This document shows, piece by piece, positions 9,876-20,204 of a stretch of DNA of 64,000 nucleotides. Numbering within the stretch: position 1 is the first letter of the stretch; each line of letters begins with the position of its first letter. Origin of the DNA: Siphonodentalium dalli. Its lineage: Eukaryota; Mollusca; Scaphopoda; Gadilida; Siphonodentaliidae. The DNA is taken from NCBI GenBank assembly GCA_032622095.1, contig CP136064.1:45955573-46019572 (forward strand). The letters are read 5' to 3'. Position numbers and translations under genes: made by a program. The notes under the pieces were generated by a model, which was not told where the DNA came from, made no database searches, and saw only the letters and a program-made list of their open reading frames with translations.

Positions 9876-12360
9876 TATGGAGTCTGACAATGCATAAGAG
9901 GAAGAACACCGGCGATCGCCCATACGAGTGTGACGTGTATAAGGAATTCAGTCATATATGGAGTTTGGCAATGCATAAGAGGACGAACACCGACGATCGA
10001 CCATACGAGAGTGACGTGTATCATAAGGAATTCAGTTATATATGGAGTTTGGCAATGCATAAGAGGACGAACACCGGCGATCGTCCATACAAGAGAGTGA
10101 CGTGTATCAGAAGGAATTCAGTTATATATGGAGTCTGGTAATGCATTAAAGGACGAACACCGGCCATCGTCCATATCAGTGTGACCTGTATCAGACGGAA
10201 TTAAGTTATATATGGAGTCTGGCAAAGCATAAGAGGACGAACACCGGCGATCGACCATACGAGCGTGACGTGTATCATAAGGAATTCAGTCATATATGGA
10301 GTCTGACAATGCATAAGAGAACGAACACCGGTGATCGACCATACGAGAGTGACGTGTATGAGAAAGATTTCAGGCATATATGAAGTCTGGCAACGCATAA
10401 GAGGACGAAAACCGGAGATCGACCATACGAGCGTGACGTGTATAATAAGGAATCCAGTCATATATGGAGTCAGACAATGCATAAGAGAACGAACACCGGT
10501 GATCGTCCATACGAGTGTGACGTGTATCAGAAGGAATTCAGTTATGTATGGAGTCTTGCAAAGCATATGAGGACGAACACCGGCGATCGACAATACGAGC
10601 GTGACGTGTATAATAAGGAATTCAGTCATATATGGAGTCTGACAATGCATAAGAGGACGAACACTGCCGATCGTCCACACGAGAGTGACGCGTGTGACAA
10701 GGAATTCAGTCATATATGGAGTCTGACAATGCATAAGAGGACGAACACCGGCGATCGTCCATACGAGTGTGACGTGTATCAGAAGGAATTCAGTTATGCA
10801 TGGAGTCTTGCAAAGCATAAGAGGACGAACACCGGCGATCGACATTACGAGCGTGACGTGTATCATAAGGAATTCAGTCATATATGGAGTCTGACAATGC
10901 ATAAGAGGACGAACACTGCCGATCGTCCATACGAGTGTGACGTGTATCATACGGAATTCAGTCATATATGGAGTCTGGCAATACATAAGAGGAAGAACAC
11001 CGGAAATCGACCACACGAGCGTGACGTGTATGATAAGGAATTCAGTCATATATGGAATCTGACAATGCACAAGAGGACGAACACCGGCGATCGTCTATAC
11101 GAGTGTGACGTGTATCAGAAGGAATTCAGTTATATATGGAGTCTGGTAATGCATTAAAGGACGAACACCGGCGATCGTCCATACCAGTGTGACGTGTATC
11201 AGAAGGAATTAAGTTATATATGGAGTCTGGCAAAGCATAAGAGGGCGAACACCGGCGATCGACCATACGAGCGTGACGTGTATCAGAAGGAATTAAGTTA
11301 TATATGGAGTCTGGCAAAGCATAAGAGGGCGAACACCGGCGATCGACCATACGAGCGTGACGTGTATCATAAGGAATTCAGTCATATATGGAGTCTGACA
11401 ATGCTTAAGAGAACGAACACTGGTGATCGTCCATACGAGAGTGACGTGTATGAGAAAGAATTCAGGTATATATGAAGTCTGGCAATGCATAAGAGGACGA
11501 ACAGCGGCGATCGACCATACGAGCGTGACGTGTATCATAAGGAATTCAGTCATATATGGAGTCAGACAATGCATAAGAGAACGAACACCGGTGATCGTCC
11601 ATACGAGTGTGACGTGTATAATAAGGAATTCAGTCATATATGGAGTCTGACAATGCATAAGAGGACGAACACTGCCGATCGTCCACACGAGAGTGACGTG
11701 TATGACAAGGAATTCAGTCATATATGGAGTCTGACAATGCATAAGAGGACGAACACTGGCGATCGTCCATATGAGAGTGACGTGTATGACAAGGAATTCA
11801 GTCATATATGGAGTCTGACAATGCATAAGAGGACGAACACTGGCGATCGTCCATATGAGAGTGACGTGTATGACAAGGAATTCAGTCATATATGGAGTCT
11901 GACAATGCATAAGAGGACGAAAACCGGCGATCGTCCATACGAGTGTGACGCGTATCAGAAGGAATTCAGTTATATATGGAGTCTGACAATGCATAAGAGG
12001 ACGAACACCGGCGATCGACCATACGAGCGTGACGTGTATCATAATGAATTCAGTTATATATGGAGTATGGCAATGCATAAGAGGACGAACACCGGCGAAC
12101 GACCATACGAGCGTGACGTGTATCATAAGGAATTCAGTCATATGTGGAGTCTGGCAATGCATAAGAGGACGAACACCGGCGATCGACCACACGAGCGTGA
12201 CGTGTGTCATAAAGAATTCAGTCATATATGGAGTCTGACAATGCATAAGAGGACGAACACCGGCGATCGTCCATACAAGTGTGACGTGTATCAGAAAGAA
12301 TTCAGTCATATACGGAGTCTGGTAAAGCATAATAGGACATAGACCGGCCATCGTCCATAC
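9876..12360 (+). repeat. 84-bp zinc-finger-derived satellite Z, right array (about 29 units)
   Basis: Same 28-codon unit as the left array, now on the plus strand, with frames of 239 and 285 codons. Cys-to-Tyr at the second ligand and His-to-Asn at the last ligand are nearly universal. First-ligand variants are Cys, Arg or Ser. In-frame stops occur at cattaaagg (10143 and 11151) and at tatatgaag (near 10378 and 11471), and a frame shift occurs near 10090. The paired stops lie 1,008 and about 1,092 bp apart, which are 12 and 13 units, so the array expanded in multi-unit blocks. This is satellite behaviour; the sequence no longer encodes functional C2H2 fingers. Confidence 0.88.
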
Positions 12361-12465
12361 GAGTGTGCTATATATGATATTTAGCGATTCAAGAAAAACT
12401 TGCAACTACTGTGTCATGAAGTGGATTATCATGTGATCTGACAGTTTTTTCAACTAATTAAACGG
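12361..12465. repeat. unique junction between satellites Z and A, right copy
   Basis: Reverse complement of 6109-6215 with few differences (gcgattcaagaaaaacttgc.. through ctaattaaacgg). It marks the right-hand Z/A boundary and proves inverted symmetry around the 7-kb centre. Confidence 0.9.
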
Positions 12466-14637
12466 GGGGTCGGAGTGTTTCTATGTGGTATTTGAGGGGG
12501 GGCCACCCACACATGCCGTCAAATCAGTCGAAATTCTTACCGTTCTCGAAAATGGTCCATACCCCATTTTCAACCCCTCGGGGTGGTACCCGGGGTGAAG
12601 GGTTGGGTTCGGGGTGTTTATAGGTGGTATTTGGGCGGGCCACCCACACATGCCGTCAAATCGGTCGAAATCCTTACCGTTCTCGAAAATGGTCCATACC
12701 CCATTTTCACCCCCTCGGTGTTGCACCCCCGGGGTGGTGGGTGGTGGGTCGGGGTGTTTCTATGTGGTATTTGGGGGGGGGCCACCCACCCATGCCGTCA
12801 ACTTGGTCGAAATCCTTACCGTTCACGAAAATGGTCCATACCCCATGTTCACCCCCTCGGGGTTGCACCCCGGGGGTGATGGGTGGGGGTCAGGTGTTTC
12901 TATGTGGTATTGGGGTGGGCCACCCACCCATGCCGTCAAATCGGTCGAAATTCTTACCGTTCTCGAAAATGGTCCATACCCCATTTTCACTCCCTCGGGG
13001 TTGCACCCCGGGGGTGATGGGTGAGGGTCGGGGTGTTTCTATGTGGTATTTGAGGCGGACCACCCCCATGCCGTCAAATCGGTCGAAATCCTTACCGTTC
13101 TCGAAAATGGTCCATACCCCATTTTCACCCCATCGGGGTTGCACCCCGGGGTGATGGGTGGGGGTCGGGTGTACTTAGGTGGTATTTGGGGCGGTCCACC
13201 CACCCATGCCGTCAAATCGGTCGAAATCCTTACCGTTCTCGAAAATGGTCCATACCCCATTTTCACCCCCTCGGGGTGGCACCCCCCGGGGGTGATGGGT
13301 GGGGGGTCGGGGTGTACTTAGGTGGTATTTGGGGCGGGCCACCCACCCATGCCGTCAAATCGGTCGAAATCCTTACCGTTCTAAAAAATGGTCCATACCC
13401 CATTTTCACCCCCTCGGGGTTGCACCCCCGGGGGTGATGGTGGGGGTCGGGGTGTTTCTAGGTGGTATTTGGGGCGGGCCACCCACCCATGCCGTCAAAT
13501 CGGTCGAAATCCTGACCGTTCTCGAATATGGTCCATACCCCATTTTTCACCCCTCGGGGTTGCACCACCCGGGGGTGATGGGTGAGGGGTCGGGGTGTTT
13601 CTAGGTGGTATTTTGGGCGGACCACCCCCATGCCGTCAAATCGGTCGAAATCCTTACCGTTTTCGAAAATGGTCCATACCCCATTTTCACCCCCTCGGGG
13701 TTGCACCCCCCGGGGGTGATGGGTGGGGGGTCTGGGTGTTTCTAGGTGGTATTTGGGGCGGGCCACCCACCCATGCCGTCAAATCGGTCGAAATCCTTAC
13801 CGTTCTCGAAAATGGTCCATACCCCATTTTCACCCCCTCGGGGTGGCACCCCCCGGGGGTGATGGGTGGGGGTCGGGGTATACTTAGGTGGTATTTGGGG
13901 CGGGCCACCCACCCATGCCGTCAAATCGGTCGAAATCCTTACCGTTCTAAAAAATGGTCCATTCCCCATTTTCACCCGCTCGGGGTTGCACCCCCGGGGG
14001 TGATGGTGGGGGTCTGGTGTTTCTATGTGGTATTTGGGGCGGGCCACCCACCCATGCCGTCAAATCGGTCGAAATACTTACCGTTCTCGAATATGGTCCA
14101 TACCCCATTTTTCACCCCCCTCGGGGTTGCACTCCCGGGTGATGGCTGGGGTCGGGGTTTTTCTAGGTGGTATTTGGGGCGGGCCACCCACCCATGCCGT
14201 CAAATCGGTCGAAATCCTTAGCGTTCTAAAAAATGGTCCAGACCCCATTTTCACCCCCCTCGGGGTTGCACCCCCGGGGGTGATGGTGGGGGTTGGGTGT
14301 GTCTATGTGGTATTTGGGGCGGGCCACCCACCCATGCCGTCAAATCGGTCGAAATCCTTACCATTCTCGAATATGGTCCATACCCCATTTTTCACCCCCT
14401 CGGGATTGCACCCCCGGGTGTGATGGGTGGGGGTCGGGGTGTTTCTATGTGGTATTTGGGGCGGGCCACCCACCCATGCCGTCAAATCGGTCGAAATCCT
14501 TACCGTACTCGAAAATTTGCCATACCCCATTTTCACCCCTCAGGGTTGCACCCCCGGGGGTGATTGGTGGGGTCGGGGTGTTTCTAGGTGGTATTTGGGG
14601 CGGGCCACCCACCCATGCCGTCAAATCGGTCGAAAGC
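12466..14637 (-). repeat. GC-rich satellite A, right array (about 16 units, inverted)
   Basis: Same unit as at 4765-6108 but reverse-complemented; the cgtcaaatcggtcgaaatcc motif recurs every 130-145 bp. Each unit contains a G-tract segment (ggggtgatgggtgggggtcg) able to form a G-quadruplex on this strand. The array stops abruptly at about 14637 (ggtcgaaagcgacatttttg), where the next foldback element begins. Confidence 0.95.
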
Positions 14638-14639
14638 GA

Positions 14640-17570
14640 CATTTTTGAAAATAAGGAATAAGGAATAGGGAATAAGTTCCAATTGTCATGTCTGTCCTTC
14701 TGATCACTCAAAAATTCGATTTTACAAAACATGGTATAACATTTCACAAAAGATCCCCGTTGGGATTCTAGTCATATATCATCAAGAAGTTGGAAGAACT
14801 GTGCAATGTAAGTGACGCATTCTATATCTTATTTATATTCGAACTCAATGGTACCAAAATTGTCACTTTGGCTCAAAATGGCTGTCAAAATGGCCGCCAA
14901 AATATGGAAAGTTGTAATTATCATCCCAGCGTGCCATGCAACCGCTAACAAGTTGTGGTGATGCACACAATTGACTATTCTGTCTTATATACATTGAATA
15001 CCAACATTTCTTATGCACCTTTATTAATTTTTACTATTCACTATTCTGAATTTACCAGAATTATGGGATTTTTCTATCACAAACAGCATCAAACTCGGCA
15101 AAAAATAACTTTTCATGTTTGGACCATTTTTTTTCAAGTAAAATGGAACTATCTTTGGTATCAAAGGTTCTTATTATTTTGATATGCCTTAAAGGTGTCA
15201 TCGTGTGGTGTTTTAGACAACAATATTACTCAAGATGACTTGCAAAATGGCAACCAAATTTGGTTAAAAGTTTATATTCCGAACATTATTCTCTGCTGTT
15301 CCGAAATGGTAGTAAATTGTGACTCACTTGGTTATTAAACATGCTACTTATTCACCTGCCAACTAAATCTTATATTCTGGTTGTCCCAGCACCTTATGAG
15401 GCACGACAAATTCATTTTAAGGTATGCAGTATGGATTTTGCCGAACACATCTTTTGGGATTATATCCATGTTTTTTTGGCCGTGTGCGCGGTACGGGACA
15501 TTGATATATCTAGAAGGCTGGTGAGGTCTATATGTATATACCTGGAGTGACTATATGGTTTTGGGTTGGGTGTATATATATATCTTGAGTGGCTATAGGT
15601 CCACGGGTGTCGCAAATATGTATATATACAGGGAGTGAGACTGTATCACCACTGGTGAGGCATATCGGTATACACGAAGTTATGTATGATCATGGATGTA
15701 GCGAACAGGTATACCAGGAGAGACTGTATGGTCATAATGTGGGGTGTATATGTATATCTTTAGTGGGTATATAGCTATGCATGTGGCAAATAAATATACA
15801 TATAGTGAATGTATGGCCTATGGTGAGGCGAATATGTATACAAGAGGTTACTTTATGTTTATGTATGCAGTGAATATGTATACAGGTCGTGTGAGGTGTA
15901 GGAGTGTATCTGCACTGTTATCCACGGCTATAGGGCCATGCGTTGGTGTATGGGTATACCCAAGTGTGGCTGTATGGTAATGGGTGAGGTGTATGTCTAT
16001 ACAGCGAGGGCACATGACCATTTATGTGGTGTTCATGTATATATGGAGTGACTGCATGCTCATGTGTGATATGTACTGGTGCACCTTTGGGTGACTATCG
16101 CTTTCCACAATAACTGAAGGATATGTTAATCGATAGAGGTAATATCAGAGTGTTCTCCACATTAATTGAGTTTTATATACAATGTGAAGAAAACGGTTTT
16201 CCTGACAATAGTTTATAAGTTAATCAATTTTGATGCTAATGGGCGAGAGTAGCCACATAATATGATCACTTTCAGTTCAGTTTCAGCGTTCTCCCCATTT
16301 CCATTCAAAAACAAGGAAGTTTTTTGGCAAAATGCATATTGCATTCCTCAAAATGAACTTGTCATGCCTCGTAGGGTACCGGGACAACCATAATAGAACA
16401 CGTAGTTGATTAAGTAGCATGTGAGTCAGAATTGATTATGTATACATATACACCACGTATATACACATATGTATATGTATATAATAATGTTTACCAAATT
16501 TGGTTGCCATTTTGGAAGCCATCTTGAGTAATTTTGTCTAAAACACCTCAATGTGACACATGTAACACATATCAAAACATTAGACATCTTTGATACCAAA
16601 CATAGCTCCGTTATACTTTTAAAAAATGGCTCAAACCTGAAAAGCGATTTTTTTAGCCGATTTTGATATCAGGTTTGTGACAGAATATTTCAAATAATTC
16701 TGGTAATTTCAGTGGTTAAAGTAGTAACAAATACCCAAGGTGCATATGAAATGTTTGTAGTCAATCTATTTAAGACAGAATAGTCAATTGTGTGCATCAC
16801 CACAACTTGTAAGCGGTTGCATGGCACGCTGGGATAATAATTACAATTTTTCCATATTTTGGCGGCCATGTTGGCAGCCATTTTGAGCAAAAGTGACAAT
16901 TTTGGTACCATTGAGTTCGAATATCAATAAGATATAGAATGCATCACTTAAATTGCACAGTTCTTCACACTTCTTGATGAAATATGACTAGAATCCCAAT
17001 GGGGATCATTTGTGAAATGTTATACCGCGTTTTGTAAAATCGAATTTTTGAGTGATCGGAAGGGGTGTGGACCACACGAACAGCAAGTTGCATTGCTCCA
17101 ATGGTCAGTTAACATGCTAAATAGTCCAAAATAAAGTCACAATTCTCAACCAGTTCCAAACCACAGAAACTTATCTTAAAGATATTAGTAAAAAACATCA
17201 AAATTCCACTTCCTGTCGCCATTTTGGTGGCCATCTTGGACGGGGAGTTCCAATTTTGGCACATAAAGGTGGCGTTATGTCTTAGCTTCACAAAAATGTA
17301 TACATGTGTATACATATGACAATATGTTCTCACTATAATTGCATCAAGCTGACTTATAGGAAAATGGCAGCCATCTTGAACGCCATCTTGATTTACAAAA
17401 AAATGCTCAAAGCGCATTTTAGCGGATTTTTGATATGTTATAGACGATATATTCCTCTTCAAAATGGTAAACAAACCAACTTAGTCCAAATTTTGTCTAG
17501 GTCAAACCTTTTATCGACCAGACTGGAAAACGTTTGCGATTTAACCCTAGCTGGAATACCATTGTATAAT
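14640..17570. mobile_element. foldback-like element, copy 1 (left arm truncated)
   Basis: The left arm (about 14690-15480) is the reverse complement of 16290-17090; for example gggattctagtcatat at 14761 faces atatgactagaatccc at 16983. The arms flank a core (15490-16090) of about 60-bp tandem units (gtatac..gagtgactgtatggtca). The right arm continues to about 17570 with sequence that has no partner on the left here but does have one in copy 2 (20.3-20.7 kb). The left end was therefore lost, probably at the satellite A junction. Many AAAATGGC motifs occur in the arms. No long coding frame. Confidence 0.8.
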
Positions 17571-18034
17571 AAAATATAATTTCGTTATAATTCTGTTTAA
17601 TTGAGCGAGCGAACTATTAAATAATTACAGTAGGGTGCATTCAGATGCATCTATTGGTTTGGTTGCTATGGTGATTTTTAATTTTGATCCGCTTTGCCGG
17701 CCGTCGGTAAAATCGGATCACCACACCGGACAAAGGGGATCAGCAAACGAATCCTTCTGAAAATGCAATAATACTCAACTAATAATAACGAACCAAAGCG
17801 GCTTTGGGTCGTATATAGGCTATATCTGATTTTGTGACGTCACCAATTATTAACTAATACGACGCTCTAATTTTTGAATTTGGGGAGCACTTTTGTCGCA
17901 CAGTAGATCGGTAGGCCTAAAGCATTATTGTCGTAATCGGCTGTCAAGAGGCCAACACAAATCAGTCGATGTGCAACATTCTCATATCTATATAAACGTC
18001 ATACAATAATTTGTGTGTTTTGTTATTTATAAAG
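17571..18034. other. intervening DNA, no feature recognised
   Basis: About 460 bp without an evident gene. It contains a short ccgctttgccgg..ccgtcggtaaa segment resembling the ggtcggctttgcccggg stretch next to foldback copy 2 (20160-20200), so it may be an old element edge. Confidence 0.35.
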
Positions 18035-18700
18035 TCAGAATACCGAGTTAATAAACGTCAGAATTCCGAGTTAAAAGACAGAATTCCAAGTTGATAAAGT
18101 CAAAATTCCGAATTATAATGAAAGAATTCCGAGTTTGGAAAGTCAGAATTCCGAGTTTATAAAGTCAGAATTCCGAGTTAAAAAGACAGAATTCCGAGTT
18201 ATAAAGTAAGAAATCTGAGTTAATAAAGTCAAAATTCCGAGTTTTAAAGTAAGAAATCTGAGTTAATAAAGTCAGAATTCCGACTCGGAATTTCCGAGTT
18301 ATAAAGTCAAAATTCCGAGTTCTAAAGTCAGAAATCCGAGTTAATAAAGTCAAAATTCCGAGTTATAAAGATAGAATTCCGAGTTTGTAAAGTCAGAATT
18401 CCGAGTTTATAAAGTCATAATTCCGAGTTAAAAAGACAGAATTCCGAGTTATAAAGTCAGAATTCCGAGTTATAAAGTCAAAATTCCGAGTTATAAAGTC
18501 AGAAATCCGAGTTAATAAAGTCAAAATTCCGAGTTATAAAGATAGAATTCCGAGTTTGTAAAGTCAGAACTCCGAGTTATAAAGTCAGAGTTATAAAGTC
18601 AGAATTCCGAGTTATAAAGTCAGAATTTCGAGTTAAAAAGAGAGAATTCCGAGTTAAAAAGAGAGAATTCCGAGGTTATAAAGTCAGAATTCCGTCAATC
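18035..18700. repeat. tandem 18-19 bp repeat with EcoRI core
   Basis: About 35 units of AAAGTCAGAATTCCGAGTT with variants (AAATCCGAG, AAATCTGAG, TAAAAAGA instead of TAAAGTC). Most units carry GAATTC. Some spaced variants recur in the same order (for example agaaatccgagttaataaagtc then gatagaattccgagtttgta at about 18325 and 18495), suggesting block duplication. Confidence 0.92.
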
Positions 18701-19720
18701 AAGACTACGCGGAAGTACGATTGGCCTAATTTTACTCTAATTACTTTTAGTGATAATCACCACCCAGGAAATATAGGCTTATGTAAATTTTATTTGAAGG
18801 GAATACCAGGGAATCTATAAACAGATTTTGATAAATAAAAAACAAACAAATAAAACAAAAAAGCCACAGCTACACTGAGTGGTTTGCCTTGGTTCGTTAA
18901 TTACGCTAGCGTATGATCATATTATAATTTTCAGTTTTATTTATGACAATTATACATATTTATTGCAAATAATTAAAATCGCGTGTTTTCAAACGTTATT
19001 ATGGACATGCTCCGACAAGTCACGAGTTTTGTCGACCCATCTTATTAAAATTGTCCAAATTCACTTAGTTTACGCATGTGTACCGGAAGTTAGTCATGTT
19101 ATGAATGATCCGGTTGCCCGATCCGCTTTGCCCACAGCACATATTTTTACAGTCCGGGGGATTACGCGGGTGTCCTATCGAATTTAGCAAATTGACATGT
19201 TGTCTTATTCCACACATGTATGACCTAAGACTATGGGAGGCCAAATTCACATTTAATAATAAATTGCGCTCGAGGACTGAGACACCAAAGCTCCAGGAAT
19301 AAGACACCATTTTTTTTGGGGCAGGGATGCTGATATGAAAATATGTTTTCCCCCTGATTTAAGTCAATAAGTAAACCATATGAGGTATGCAAGCCATCAT
19401 GCAGTGACATCACATGCATGCTATATAGTATATGACCAATTGACCATAGTATTAATGGCCCAAATCTGTGCAAAAATACATTAAAAAACATCATATAAAG
19501 AATTACTAGAGTTCCGGGAAGGATACATACATTCTTTGGATATAGGGATGCTGATAATATGTAATTAGGGATTATCATTGTTGAACACATACTCTCAGTT
19601 GACTGTTGAGTACTCAGGCTAACTCAAACAGGTTAAAATTAGCCCAATATGCTCCTCTTGTGTTGCTAGGTGATACACCAGGTGATGCCAATAGTTTATG
19701 GGTAGGTTAGATAGTAGTCA
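18701..19720. other. low-repeat DNA, no gene recognised
   Basis: The short frames on both strands (for example 19231-19590 minus, 119 codons) have no domain I recognise and no splice context that convinces me. A segment near 19240 (ggaggccaaattcaca) recurs in inverted order near 19885, flanking the palindromic satellite. Confidence 0.35.
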
Positions 19721-19723
19721 CAA

Positions 19724-19885
19724 TTACGCTTAAGCGCAATTAATGGCGCTTAAGTGCAATTCATTACACTTAAGCGCAATTAATTGCGATTAAGCGCAAT
19801 TAATTGTGCTTAAGCACAATTAATTACGCTTAAGCGTAAATGCCCTATTTGTGCTTAAGCACAATATGTGGCATTTGCGCTTAAA
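19724..19885. repeat. palindromic satellite GCGCTTAAGCGCAATTAATT
   Basis: About seven tandem units of roughly 22 bp, each a self-complementary GCGCTTAAGCGC (or its GTGCTTAAGCAC / ACGCTTAAGCGT variants) joined by AATTAATT. Changes on one side of a palindrome are often matched on the other side (gtgcttaagcac, acgcttaagcgt), so the dyad symmetry is retained. Confidence 0.9.
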
Positions 19886-20204
19886 TGTGAATTTGGCCTC
19901 CCATACAAGACACCGACAACATTTATTCTGGTAGATGGGTATGTGATCTACGACCTGCGCAATAGATATGCGCAAACGCACAATAATTATAAATTTGGTA
20001 AAATCGTAAAATGTCGACGAAAATGTTCTACTGGGCTTACAAAATGTTAGTATACCTTGTTCTCTGTGGAAACGTATAAAAACTAACCCAACGCGAAACG
20101 ACCTTATTCTAAAGTACGGATAGTTAAGGAATAATTTGATAGTATTGAAATAATAAAGGTGGTCGGCTTTGCCCGGGAGATCCGCTTTGCCCGGGTCTCC
20201 TCTT

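Noticed and set aside
11293-12405. 370-codon minus-strand frame, the longest in the window
   Set aside because: Antisense shadow of satellite Z; the repetitive peptide (HCQTPYMTEFLMIHVTLVW) has no relation to a known domain, and the sense frame explains the periodicity.
4765-14637. CRISPR-like array interpretation of the regular repeats
   Set aside because: Units are contiguous tandem copies without unique spacers, and the DNA is eukaryotic.
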